NCBI GenBank assembly: GCA_963665525.1
Contig: OY762280.1
Span: forward strand, 62,001-126,000
Length of the DNA stretch: 64,000 nt
Source: UBA12077 sp963665525
GTDB taxonomy: Bacteria > Bacteroidota > Bacteroidia > Bacteroidales > UBA12077
Direction of reading: 5' to 3'
The position numbers and the translations under genes were made by a program. The notes beneath the pieces are model-generated. The model was given only the letters and a program-made list of their open reading frames with translations, was not told where the DNA came from and ran no database searches. Position 1 is the stretch's first letter; the number at the start of each line of letters is the position of its first letter. Positions 26,430-35,571 of the stretch are shown here, piece after piece.

Positions 26430-27846
26430 TCTCACGTTTAATATGCTTTGCGATTCTAGGTAACGATCCAGAAAGCTCGTCGAGTAGCTCATTCACTTTA
26501 ATTAATTTGTATTTGTGTTTAATTAGGGATTGCCCTGATTTAATGATTGTTTCTTGAAGTTTCTTTTCGGAAATAGCTCCCTCAATATAGCTGGCTACTG
26601 TACTATACCAATAAATAATTGGAAGATATTTTGCTTTGCCAATGAATTGTTTTTCTTTGTTAACCAGATTGTAACGCTTACTTATTGATAATATTTTGGA
26701 GTATTTCTCTGCTTTAAAGAGTGCTCGGATATATTCGCTAAAAAATAGATGCCATCGATGTTTTAGTATCTCTTTTTTAAATCCATCCAAGAATGTTTCA
26801 GCATAACTAACTGCTTTATCAATAAGGTTGTTTGCCAGTAATGTCCTTATATAAAAAACAACAAATCCAATTTTATAGTAGTAACTATTTGTTTTTTTTA
26901 GTTCCGGAATTGATTCGGTCATTAATTTATGGGCTTCTTTATTTTTTTCTTCCTTAAGAAGAACGCCACATAAATTAAGTAAATAGAATAGATAGTCGCT
27001 ATTATGTTGACGTATTGATAAATAGCCGTACTTTTCTGCGTGATCCAGTTCTCTCAATTTTAAATGCATCATGGCCCGATTAGCATAATAATTGGCAAGT
27101 ATGCGTTTTGAATAAAAGATGTTGGTTTTAAACATCTTATCCAGGGTGTCATACAAAACTTTTAATTTATCAAATTCCCGGTAGTTGTAATATAAAAATG
27201 TCAAACGAACGACAGCTCTATAACGAGTATATCCATCAAGATTTTTATTAGCAAAAGTTTGTTTCAGGAACTTTTCCCAATGTTTTGATTCTGTAATGTT
27301 TTCAGCTGTAGAATGCTGTTTAATGATATCAAGAGTTGCACTGTTTAGTTTTTTATTTAACTCAGTTACAAGCTGGTATTGATCTTTATACTTTTCAAGA
27401 TATTCAGAAACAGGTAGATAGTATTGATTGCGTACACGAATCAGTAAATAATCTCTATAATGTTGAAGAAGTTCATAAAACCGAATAAAATAATAATGAG
27501 TACTACTTGTTGATATTGTTTTCTCTAATAAATCTTTTTCTTCTTCAGGCATTATAGCATCTGTCATTACTTGCTTTTCAATACCAATTAGCCAGTCGTA
27601 ATATTGATCAACATCAATATCTTTAAGATTTTTTTCAATCCAGTTTTTTACGTAGGAATATTTTCGTTTATCTAAACTACCATCATAAGGTAAGGTGTTT
27701 AATGGATTTTTACAGTTGTAGTTTACAAGGTTTAATATTTTAAGATTATCAGAGGTAGAAAACTGTTGTATTGATAAAAGATAGTCAATCTCATGTGGAT
27801 ATAATGAGTTGGCAAATTCAGTAAATTTTAATAATTTCTGTTTCAT
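26419..27846 (-). CDS. TPR-like helical protein of unknown function
   Basis: A 475-residue soluble protein without signal peptide or membrane helix. It is entirely helical and rich in Tyr, Lys and Leu. Segments such as ANYYANRAMMHLKLRELDHAEKYG and YYKIGFVVFYIRTLLANNLIDKAVSYAETF look like degenerate TPRs, and the first 200 residues form a separate helical region. Proteins of this layout occur widely in Bacteroidota without a named function. The stop is in 11 bases of overlap with the radical SAM gene on the other strand. No partner gene is apparent. Confidence 0.6.
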   Translation of the reverse strand: MKQKLLKFTEFANSLYPHEIDYLLSIQQFSTSDNLKILNLVNYNCKNPLNTLPYDGSLDKRKYSYVKNWIEKNLKDIDVDQYYDWLIGIEKQVMTDAIMPEEEKDLLEKTISTSSTHYYFIRFYELLQHYRDYLLIRVRNQYYLPVSEYLEKYKDQYQLVTELNKKLNSATLDIIKQHSTAENITESKHWEKFLKQTFANKNLDGYTRYRAVVRLTFLYYNYREFDKLKVLYDTLDKMFKTNIFYSKRILANYYANRAMMHLKLRELDHAEKYGYLSIRQHNSDYLFYLLNLCGVLLKEEKNKEAHKLMTESIPELKKTNSYYYKIGFVVFYIRTLLANNLIDKAVSYAETFLDGFKKEILKHRWHLFFSEYIRALFKAEKYSKILSISKRYNLVNKEKQFIGKAKYLPIIYWYSTVASYIEGAISEKKLQETIIKSGQSLIKHKYKLIKVNELLDELSGSLPRIAKHIKREIML

Positions 27847-27914
27847 TCCTTAAATCTATATCAGGAAGAAAAGGTAAAAAAAAATAGGTAGGAAAAAAAT
27901 TATTTATGGATAAA

Positions 27915-28316
27915 TTAAACTGTTTGAAGCCAAGCTATAGCTTCATCTTCGTTAGTAAATATTTTGGTTTTTACCGAATTCTTATCTCTTTTATTTGTAA
28001 TGTTTTTTATGGCTGTTTTTACAAAAATATCATCATTTATAAGTGTTGCTGAACAGTAGTAACCGGCTTTAATAGCTTCTGGCAACCATTCATTGTTTAA
28101 CCACTTCTGATCTTCAACTGAAAAGACTTTTGCATTTCTATTATCAGTAAGTAATTTCCCTGTTTTATATTCAATCATAAAATCAATTGTTTTAATACAG
28201 GCTCCTCTAAAATCTATGCTGCGAGGAAAGTCTTTCCATTGGATATTAATAAATTGCAGTTCTTCGTTATAGAAAATCTTGCAAAAATCTTCGTTGTATA
28301 ATTCTTTTTGATTCAT
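27915..28316 (-). CDS. SpoIIAA/STAS-like small protein
   Basis: A 133-residue soluble protein matching in outline the STAS/SEC14-like family of Bacteroidota: a strand FINIQWKDFPRSIDFRG, a helix, GKLLTDNRNAKVFSVEDQKWL, WLPEAIKAGYYCSATLI, and a C-terminal IFTNEDEAIAWLQ. No conserved phospho-acceptor Ser is evident, and its role is not known; signalling or ligand binding is the usual guess. It is separated by 68 bases from the upstream TPR-like gene and ends before a terminator shared in the intergenic space. Confidence 0.6.
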   Translation of the reverse strand: MNQKELYNEDFCKIFYNEELQFINIQWKDFPRSIDFRGACIKTIDFMIEYKTGKLLTDNRNAKVFSVEDQKWLNNEWLPEAIKAGYYCSATLINDDIFVKTAIKNITNKRDKNSVKTKIFTNEDEAIAWLQTV

Positions 28317-28332
28317 TTGTAGAGTAGTTAAT

Positions 28333-28367
28333 AAAAGCTTTCAACAAATACATTGCTGAAAGCTTTT
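28333..28367 (-). terminator. Rho-independent terminator of the hydrolase transcript
   Basis: AAAAGCTTTCA (28333-28343) and TGAAAGCTTTT (28357-28367) give a perfect 11-base stem; inner CAA/TTG pairing extends it. On the minus strand TTTT closes the 3' arm. It lies 9 bases past the stop of the alpha/beta hydrolase gene and ends the minus-strand block. Confidence 0.8.
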
Positions 28368-28375
28368 AGGGTATA

Positions 28376-29320
28376 CTATTTTAAGAAATTTGCTACTTCA
28401 CTATTAAAAGTTTCTGATTTCTCAAACATCATAAAGTGTCCACATTTTGGAACCATTATAAGTTTACTGTTTTTAATCTCATTAGCTCCAGCTCTGGCAA
28501 TAGGTTCTGTTTTTCCCGGATTTAAATAACGATTTGGTATAAGGTTATCATTTTCACCAAAGAAGATTAAAGTTGGTTGCTTAATATACTGTAGCTTATC
28601 AAAAACAGGCTCGTCTACCATACCTGCAACGGATTGGCTTACGGCATAGCAATAATTTTCGAAATCATTAGCTGTACGCATTGCAATTCGATCTTCGATC
28701 ATAAACATTGCATCTTTTGGCATGTTATAAAAGTTTGTTGCCAGATTTGTCTCAATAGCTTCAACAGTTGTTAAACGAACCAGGTTTGGTGTCATTACAT
28801 CTTTAAACCATAATCTTTGCCCCGGATGGAAAAGTTCAAAACCAGCAGGATCAACAAGAATTAGTTTCTCTACTTTATCAGGATAATGCATTGCTGCAAC
28901 CATAGAGATTTGTCCACCCATTGAATGGCCGGCTAGAATTACATTTTCTAAACCAAGATTATCAATAAATTCAGACACTACTTTAGCATAAAAAGACATT
29001 TTCCCATTATGAGGGTTTTTAGAAGATTTTCCATAACCTGGCAAATCAATTGCAATACATCTATATTGCTTGCTTAACTCGGGAATATTCTTTTTCCAGG
29101 CAGGGAGATAACTTCCTAGACCGTGTATGAAAATTATGGTTTCACTTCCGCTACCTTCATCAATATAAGCAATATTAATGTTGTTTTTTAATTCTGCGTA
29201 CTTAACAGTATAGTCGTAATCTAGTTCGCTCATTGATTTCATTTCATTAATATTTTGATAAGGAGAACATGAAATGATTAATGTGCTGAATAGTAATAAT
29301 ATAATTATATTTATTTTCAT
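28376..29320 (-). CDS. Alpha/beta hydrolase, lipoprotein
   Basis: A 314-residue hydrolase with a lipoprotein signal (LIISC, Cys18). The oxyanion segment is FIHGLGSYLPAW, the nucleophile elbow GHSMGG places Ser133, the acid is in FFGENDNLIPNR and the His in KCGHFMMFE, so the triad is complete. The lid region (TPNLVRLTTVEAIETN) is of the usual size. Family members hydrolyse esters, lactones or C-C bonds, and the substrate cannot be fixed. It lies 18 bases after the broken barrel gene, and its place in the C4-acid gene block suggests it might release a substrate acid outside the cytoplasm. Confidence 0.83.
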   Translation of the reverse strand: MKINIIILLLFSTLIISCSPYQNINEMKSMSELDYDYTVKYAELKNNINIAYIDEGSGSETIIFIHGLGSYLPAWKKNIPELSKQYRCIAIDLPGYGKSSKNPHNGKMSFYAKVVSEFIDNLGLENVILAGHSMGGQISMVAAMHYPDKVEKLILVDPAGFELFHPGQRLWFKDVMTPNLVRLTTVEAIETNLATNFYNMPKDAMFMIEDRIAMRTANDFENYCYAVSQSVAGMVDEPVFDKLQYIKQPTLIFFGENDNLIPNRYLNPGKTEPIARAGANEIKNSKLIMVPKCGHFMMFEKSETFNSEVANFLK

Positions 29321-29338
29321 CTTTTTAGTATTTAAAAA

Positions 29339-30965
29339 TTAAAACATTAACCATTTAAAAACAAGAAATGCTGTCCATGGATTGGTTGGGCGATCCGTAT
29401 TATATATCCCATTAATATCAGTTCCATGACTTGATTCGTTGCTATCATAAAATTCTCCTAACCACATGTGAGCACCATGAAGTTCAAGGCTCATAAATGG
29501 ACCAAAAGAATATTTTATAGCAGCATTTAGTTCAGTTCCCATATATTTTCCAGCATCTTGTGGTGCTACAGAACTATATGCCATTGCTGCTCCTACCTTT
29601 AAATTTAACTTGTTTGGAATAACATCTCTATAAAAGTTTGCAGTTCCTCCAGTTATTCCATATCCCATATTTGAGATGTCTGCTACAACAGGAGTATATC
29701 TATTAACAACATTCGCATGAGGAAATAATATATAGGCACCACTACTAATAAATACTGATGCTGGCATTCCCCATGTGTTTCCAGTGATAACGCCTGAGTA
29801 AGTATCATTATCTAAACCATCACCATCACCAGTGGTATAAATTAAATCAACAGAGAAATAATCATTTAAGGTTTGTCCATATCTATATGCTCCTCTTAAA
29901 TTAGCAGCCATACCTCCAATGTCAGCTTTTTTACTCCAGGTACCGTTCTCTTTTGTGTCAACAGTTCCTAGGTTATAATTTAGGAATCCTGTTACTAAAT
30001 AGCGGTCCAACCAAAAATCAGGATTTCGGCTAAAGAATGTACCTATCCAGGTAATATCTGCTTCATATTCATTGGTAGGAAGACCAAAATTAAACCCTCC
30101 ATTATAATTTACAAGGGTACTATTTAATCCTTGTCCAAAGACAGAAACTCCACCTTGACCTTTACCTCTATCCATTAAATGGTAGACTGAACCGCCAACG
30201 TTCCACATGGTAGAAATCTTTTTTCTATATACCAGCTCCATTAAAGTAACATCATCTTGATCTTCAGCATTATTCTCATATAACTTGTAAAAACCTGCTT
30301 TTATTTGAGAATAATCTCTATTATGTCTGACGCTAATACCAACAGCATCAGTACCCCAATAGGCAAGTCTATATCCTGTAGTTGTCATCTTTTCAAAGAA
30401 TGTACGGTAAGGATTGAAAGGTGTATCATAAAGTCTTTGTAGTCCAAGATTTACATACCAATTCTTAAATGGAATTAATTCAAGTTCCAGATTTTGAGTT
30501 TGAATATTTACCTGATCGGCAGAAATAGCTGATCCTTTATTTCCACTTAATCCGTAAGCCTGGTCTCCCCATGTCCAATCAATTTCAAAAGAAGCTCTTA
30601 AAATTGCTTTCCCGTTAAATAATTTTGGTTGATATATAAAGAATGGTAATATTCTTTGTTCTACATAATATGCAGTAACCGTATCCGATGTTGTGGATGA
30701 ATTTTGTCCAAACATTCTACCAACTAACTGACCGTTGAAAAGGCTACTTTCTGGATAAAAGTTTGAACTTACTCCTTGAGTGATAAAAAAAAGCTAAGAA
30801 CTGAAATTCTTTATTTGCTTTTGCAGTGTATGGAAGGTCATTCTCAAAATAGTTTATTGAAGAACCATCCAAAGATACTTTTTTGTTTTCTTGTTCTTGT
30901 GCTAACATAATATAAGTTGTTGACAAGAAGAATATAAGTATCAGTATTGAATTTTTTTTCATCAT
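29339..30965 (-). pseudogene. Outer-membrane beta-barrel gene with a frameshift in a T8 run
   Basis: The frame starting at 30965 encodes a signal peptide (ending IMLAQEQE) and about 60 residues, then shifts at a run of eight A on the plus strand (30785-30792; T8 in the gene) and stops at 30744-30746. The next frame continues at once (ITQGVSSNFYPESS...) and runs to 29339, about 480 residues of alternating aromatic/polar strands with a terminal Phe (FKWLMF), the sign of an outer-membrane barrel. Seven T residues would restore one gene of about 540 codons. This may be a real inactivation, a length-variable tract, slippage during transcription, or a homopolymer sequencing error. The barrel family is not recognised; it may be a porin for the substrate of the neighbouring block. 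Confidence 0.75.
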
Positions 30966-30998
30966 GTGTTTTAAGTTTTAATGAATGGCTAGGTAAAA

Positions 30999-31034
30999 GT
31001 AAAGTCGAATTTAAATGATTTAATTCGACTTTAC
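30999..31034 (-). terminator. Hairpin between the Ig-like lipoprotein and barrel genes
   Basis: GTAAAGTCGAATT (30999-31011) and AATTCGACTTTAC (31022-31034) form a perfect 13-base stem. On the minus strand it is followed by only TTTT, so it may end or weaken transcription from the lipoprotein gene into the barrel gene. Confidence 0.6.
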
Positions 31035-31064
31035 AAAGTGCAATGCACTAAAAATGTGGTTTGG

Positions 31065-31910
31065 TTATTCTGTAATTCTTATAAATTTCTGAAGATTCCA
31101 ATTAACTTCATTTATAACTAAAGTTCCACCATTTGAACTTCCAAATCCACCTTCTGGTGTTGGAGGTACATTTTGAGTCCCAGATGTTTGAACAACTTCG
31201 TACCATAATACCTCAGGAGAAGTCTGAATTTCAAAGATACCTTCAGAGGTTCCTGCAAAAGGTAATGTTTGAGTTAAAACGATAGTCCATATTTCATCGA
31301 CAATAGATTTCTCTATTACAAATGTACCAGTATAAGTTACATCTGGAGTTGTGCTTGTATTTCCAATATTAAATTGCTCAACTAAATAAGTGTTGTCATC
31401 TAGAAACTCTGCATATATAGAATCTACATCAAAGTATGCTACTAAAAGAGTAGCAACATTATCGCCAGATGAATACCAATTTCCTATAATTCCAAGATCT
31501 TGAGTAACGCTCTCAGAAGTAATGATTTCAGCAGCTTCCATTGCTTTTCCTTTTACATCGTAAATACTGGTAGCATTAGCAGGTTGAACTGTAACTGTTT
31601 CAGTTCCATCAGTAACTGATGTAATAGTTAACGATATAGTCATTGATGTATTTCCAGCTGTATGAGTTACTTCATAGGTAAAATCAACACCTGCTATTGT
31701 TACTAAAATATCAGATGCTTCTAAGTTTCCTGTTTCATCTGTGTTTGCATATACTGGTTCACTAAATGTTACAGTAACAGTTTTGTTGTCATCAGAAATT
31801 GTAATGCTTTCAAATAGTGGACTTTTGTTTTCAGAATCATCACTACATGAACTAAATCCTATTATTCCTAAAAGGAATATTGTAATCCATAATAAACTTT
31901 TATTTTTCAT
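31065..31910 (-). CDS. Lipoprotein with bacterial Ig-like domain
   Basis: A 281-residue exported protein with a lipobox (GFSSC, Cys22) followed by SDDSENKS, a flexible Asp/Ser-rich linker typical of surface lipoproteins in Bacteroidota. Residues about 35-135 are an Ig-like domain of the SwmB/Big type (ITISDDNKTVTVTFSEPVYANTD...VTVQPANATSIYDVKGKAM). The remainder (GNWYSSGDNVATLLVAYFDVDSIYAEF onwards) looks like a lipocalin-like strand domain found in such lipoproteins. It has no catalytic motif and may bind a ligand. It precedes the frameshifted barrel gene, with which it may form an outer-membrane pair. Confidence 0.7.
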   Translation of the reverse strand: MKNKSLLWITIFLLGIIGFSSCSDDSENKSPLFESITISDDNKTVTVTFSEPVYANTDETGNLEASDILVTIAGVDFTYEVTHTAGNTSMTISLTITSVTDGTETVTVQPANATSIYDVKGKAMEAAEIITSESVTQDLGIIGNWYSSGDNVATLLVAYFDVDSIYAEFLDDNTYLVEQFNIGNTSTTPDVTYTGTFVIEKSIVDEIWTIVLTQTLPFAGTSEGIFEIQTSPEVLWYEVVQTSGTQNVPPTPEGGFGSSNGGTLVINEVNWNLQKFIRITE

Positions 31911-32085
31911 AGTGTTATTGGTTTTAATATTTGTTTTAAAATTATTTATATATCTACTGAATTTGATTGTTGTTTTATATTATGTTGAGGTTGACTAATT
32001 GTGTGATAAATAAAATACTGACATCTAAAATGCACAATAACAAAGCTTTAAGCTATTAAAATGTGTTTGCGACTTAATTATATAG

Positions 32086-33105
32086 TTATCCCCATTTAAT
32101 TACATTTGCTCCCCATGCATAACCAATTCCGGCAGCAATCATTGAAATTACTGTTCCGTCATTTATCAGTCCTTTTTCTAATGCCAAATGGAGTGATAAG
32201 ATTTGATCAATTTGACCAAGGTGGCCATAATTTTCAAGATAAATGCTTTGGTCTTTAGTTAAGCCTAATTCTTCGAGCATAAAATCATTCATTGAGCGTT
32301 TGAAATGCAATACCGCTAAATAGCCAAGGTCTTTTTTTGATATTCCTGATTTTTCAAAAGCTTTATCGATACAATAAAACCAATTTTTAAGTGATACATC
32401 ATTTAATCGATCTTTCATGTGTTTTTCGTCAAAAACACGTAAAGATTTATAGGCTATATCAACATTTTCTTTTGTAATAGGTTTTTCAGTTCCTCCAAAT
32501 TCAACTCCAGCATCTCTGGCAAGTGTTCCATCTGTCATTATGTGGCTACCTAACAATAGGTTTTTTCCATAATTCTTTTTTAGAATTAATGCACCGGCTC
32601 CTGCAGAAAGATTAAACATAAACGAAACGGAATTATCCGTAAAATCAATAAAATCTCCATTTCTATAGCCACCTACAATCATTACGGTATTAATTTCTTC
32701 ATCGGCAATCATCATATCTTTGGCCATTTTCATAGCTGCAACAGTTGTCCCGCAGCGTTGCTGAATATCAATAGCCCATGCATTGGTTGCTCCGATTTTT
32801 TCCTGGATATATATTCCAGATGTAGTTAATGGATATTCTTTCCATTCTTCGCCAATACATAAAATCAGATCAATTTCTTTAGGATCAATTCCTGTATTTT
32901 TCAATGCATCTAATCCTGCTTTAACACCCATTTCTTGTGTTCCATCATCTTTGCCTGGTATTGGTTTTTCAATAATTCCCAATTTCTCAATTACTGCTTC
33001 TTCTGCCCAAACACCATTTGTAGCTTTAGAAATTTCTTTGGCTGACATTCTGCCTTCAGGAATATAAATTCCGGTTCCAACGATACCTACGTTTATATCA
33101 GTCAT
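32086..33105 (-). CDS. KAS III (FabH)-like acyltransferase, paralogue 1
   Basis: A 339-residue thiolase-fold protein. The acyl-accepting Cys118 is in IQQRCGTTVAAM and a His is retained in LAVLHFKRSM, but the position of the catalytic Asn (GNTS in FabH) reads YGHLGQID, with His in place of Asn. That layout occurs in KAS III relatives that join or transfer acyl-CoA units rather than start fatty acid synthesis. The paralogue upstream begins 11 bases before, so the two are co-translated and may be a heterodimer. The substrate is not known. The C4-acid context suggests acetoacetyl- or acetyl-CoA, but this is inference. Confidence 0.75.
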   Translation of the reverse strand: MTDINVGIVGTGIYIPEGRMSAKEISKATNGVWAEEAVIEKLGIIEKPIPGKDDGTQEMGVKAGLDALKNTGIDPKEIDLILCIGEEWKEYPLTTSGIYIQEKIGATNAWAIDIQQRCGTTVAAMKMAKDMMIADEEINTVMIVGGYRNGDFIDFTDNSVSFMFNLSAGAGALILKKNYGKNLLLGSHIMTDGTLARDAGVEFGGTEKPITKENVDIAYKSLRVFDEKHMKDRLNDVSLKNWFYCIDKAFEKSGISKKDLGYLAVLHFKRSMNDFMLEELGLTKDQSIYLENYGHLGQIDQILSLHLALEKGLINDGTVISMIAAGIGYAWGANVIKWG

Positions 33106-33116
33106 GATTAAAGATT

Positions 33117-34124
33117 TTAATAAATAAACAGATTACTTCCTACAGCTAATCCTGCTCCGGATGCTACAAAAACTATTTTATCACCACGTTTAACTTTATT
33201 TTCTTTTACAGCATGGTGAAAGGCCATTGGAACACATCCTGATCCGGTATAACCGTATCGATCCATAATAAAACTTGTTTTTTCTAATGGTTGATCAATA
33301 GCCGCCATTACTTTTTTGATAACTGAACGGTTGATTTGAGTAAAAGCATAATGATTAATTTCTGAAATATCTGTATTAGATTTTTCTAGCAGTCTTTTAA
33401 TTACCATAGGCCATAAACGAACATTTCGATCACTTGGTAATGGCTGAATATTTAATAAGCCATAAGTTTCTTCTTTAAGAACTTTTTCTGTTACGGGATT
33501 TCTTGTTCCACCTGCATATACTCCAACATAATCCCATTGAGTTCCATCAGTTAACAGTTGCCCATTGATATATTTCGATTGATCATCTTCTTTTCTTTCC
33601 AACACAAAAGCACCTGCACCATCTGCAAAAATTGAATATCCAAAAGCATCCCCTTTACGAACGTATGCAGGCATATTGTAAACTCCAATCACAACAGCAT
33701 ATTTGATACTTGGATCGGTTGCCATAGTTCTAACTGCATTATCTAATGCAATAGTAAAACTTGCACATGATGCACTCATATCAAAACTAGATGCCCATGT
33801 TTCCTTTTTTTGAATTCTACCTTGAACAACAAGAGCTGTTGCAGGAGAGATAAATTCAGGAGTATCAGTTGCAACAATAAATAAGTTAACGTCATCGGGA
33901 CTGATATTAGCATCTTTAATAGCATTTAATGCAGCTTTGGTTGCAAAATCAGCAGTTGTTTCATCAATCCCACGTAAGTGAGCAATATGTCGTTGTGCAA
34001 TACCTAAACCAAACTCAGTTTTTTCAGCATCGAAATCAATGTTTGCTATTTTTTTTAATTCTTCGTTGTTTATTGGTTCGCCCGGAGCATAAACTCCTGT
34101 TCCTATTATTTTTGTTGGTAACAT
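33117..34124 (-). CDS. KAS III (FabH)-like acyltransferase, paralogue 2
   Basis: A 335-residue thiolase-fold protein. Cys120 in DMSASCASFTIAL is retained, but the His of PHQAN is replaced (HYAFTQINRSV) and the Asn region reads RYGYTGSGC, so two of the three FabH catalytic residues are missing. It therefore probably cannot decarboxylate malonyl groups; it may carry an acyl group, or support its neighbour. The two proteins are not close to each other in sequence, so they are a functional pair rather than a recent duplication. A 130-base leader upstream contains a tandem heptamer repeat. Confidence 0.73.
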   Translation of the reverse strand: MLPTKIIGTGVYAPGEPINNEELKKIANIDFDAEKTEFGLGIAQRHIAHLRGIDETTADFATKAALNAIKDANISPDDVNLFIVATDTPEFISPATALVVQGRIQKKETWASSFDMSASCASFTIALDNAVRTMATDPSIKYAVVIGVYNMPAYVRKGDAFGYSIFADGAGAFVLERKEDDQSKYINGQLLTDGTQWDYVGVYAGGTRNPVTEKVLKEETYGLLNIQPLPSDRNVRLWPMVIKRLLEKSNTDISEINHYAFTQINRSVIKKVMAAIDQPLEKTSFIMDRYGYTGSGCVPMAFHHAVKENKVKRGDKIVFVASGAGLAVGSNLFIY

Positions 34125-34167
34125 ATGTTAAATTTCTTATTATAGAATCTTAAATTTCGGTTTCAAG

Positions 34168-34195
34168 CTCCAAACCCCAAACTCCAAATCCCAAA
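34168..34195. repeat. Four tandem degenerate heptamers
   Basis: CTCCAAA, CCCCAAA, CTCCAAA, TCCCAAA in direct succession (34168-34195). On the minus strand this reads TTTGGGA, TTTGGAG, TTTGGGG, TTTGGAG, in the leader of the KAS III-like gene, and holds four runs of two or more G. It is non-coding. Confidence 0.7.
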
Positions 34196-34254
34196 AGATC
34201 ATAAGTTTTAATATTAATGTTTATGGTTTTTGCTAATTGATAATTGTTCTTTGA

Positions 34255-35565
34255 TTATAAATAACCCATTTTTAAAGCTTTTTGTTTCAATTCTTCCCTA
34301 AAATCAGGATGAGCAATTTTAATTAAAGCTTCAGTTCTTTCTTTTATGGTTAAACCTGTTAAACGGGCAATTCCGTGTTCAGTAACAATATAGTCGGTAT
34401 TACTTCTATGTAAAGTAACTGCTGTACCTTCCAATAATGTAGGAACAATGGTAGAAATTTTACCATCTTTTGCAGTAGATCGGCAAGCAATAATTGATTT
34501 CCCTTTCCCGTCGAATCCTTCTATAGCACCAACGGCTGTATCTGTTTGCCCGCCAGTACCAGAATATTGATTAATTCCGATAGACTCACTTGCTACTTGT
34601 CCCGTAAAATCTACCATAATGCAAGTATTTATAGAAACCATTTTAGAGTTTTTACGCACTTCGCAAGGATCGTTTACAAAATTACCACGTAAGAATTCAA
34701 CGGCAGGATTATTATCTAACCATTTATAAAGTTTCTCAGATCCCATAGCAAAAGTACATACAAACTTATCTTTATAATAAGCTTTTTTCTTATTGGTAAT
34801 CACCCCCATTTCGTATAATTCCATCATGGAATCTACCATCATTTCGGTATGTACCCCCAAATCTTTTTTATCTCGTAGCGATAAAGCAGCAGCATTTGGT
34901 ATTTCTCCAATTCCCAGTTGTATTGTCGAACCATCTTCAACTAATTTGGCAATATTATTTCCAATTTGCATGGCAATTTCATCAGGATTTGGTGAAGGTA
35001 GAGTAGGGGGAACTTGTGAATACTCAACAAAATAATCTACATCACCAACATGTACATGAGTATCACCAAAAGTACGTGGTAAATGATCATTCACTTCCAA
35101 TACAACGATATCAGCAGCTTCAATAATTTCTTTTTCGTAGGTAATTCCCAGTGATAAAGAAACAAAGCCCTGATCGTCAGGTGGAGTACATGTCCCAAAA
35201 AACATATGTGGCTTTCTTACCTTTAAGCGATCGGTTGCAGCTCTGTGTAACATGTTTGGAACGTATGTAACGGTTCCTGCTCCATTTTTTATAGCTTCTC
35301 TTGAACCCGGAGCATGAAACCAGCTACATAATTCAAAGTGCTCTTTCATTTCGGGCTTCATGTAAAAATCGTATGGTTTTAAAGTTAGTACAGAAAAAAC
35401 CTTCACATTATGAACCTGATCTTTTACTAAATGAAACTTCGACATACAACCTTGTGGTTCTGATGCACACTGAGCAACAATTACATCAGTATCACTCTTC
35501 ATAAGTTTTACAGCTTCTTCAATAGTTGTAAGTTTACTTTTATATATTTCTTGAAAATTATCCAT
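34255..35565 (-). CDS. Acetyl-CoA hydrolase/transferase family: acyl-CoA:acetate or 4-hydroxybutyrate CoA-transferase
   Basis: A 436-residue family I CoA-transferase of the butyryl-CoA:acetate/4-hydroxybutyrate type. It has PPDDQGFVSLSLG, the LGIGEIPNAAA glycine loop, the catalytic Glu241 in GVHTEMMVDS, and the CoA-site SGTGGQTD, followed by YIVTEHGIARLTG. The reaction moves CoA from acetyl-CoA to a short acid. The starting ATG at 35565 follows the symporter stop by six bases, so acid uptake and activation are co-expressed. The preferred acid cannot be read from sequence; with a dehydrogenase and thiolase in the block, 3-hydroxybutyrate or acetoacetate is plausible. Confidence 0.85.
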   Translation of the reverse strand: MDNFQEIYKSKLTTIEEAVKLMKSDTDVIVAQCASEPQGCMSKFHLVKDQVHNVKVFSVLTLKPYDFYMKPEMKEHFELCSWFHAPGSREAIKNGAGTVTYVPNMLHRAATDRLKVRKPHMFFGTCTPPDDQGFVSLSLGITYEKEIIEAADIVVLEVNDHLPRTFGDTHVHVGDVDYFVEYSQVPPTLPSPNPDEIAMQIGNNIAKLVEDGSTIQLGIGEIPNAAALSLRDKKDLGVHTEMMVDSMMELYEMGVITNKKKAYYKDKFVCTFAMGSEKLYKWLDNNPAVEFLRGNFVNDPCEVRKNSKMVSINTCIMVDFTGQVASESIGINQYSGTGGQTDTAVGAIEGFDGKGKSIIACRSTAKDGKISTIVPTLLEGTAVTLHRSNTDYIVTEHGIARLTGLTIKERTEALIKIAHPDFREELKQKALKMGYL

Positions 35566-35571
35566 TGTATA

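Noticed and set aside
34168..34195. Heptamer row as a CRISPR-like array
   Set aside because: Units are seven bases with no spacers, and no cas gene is near.
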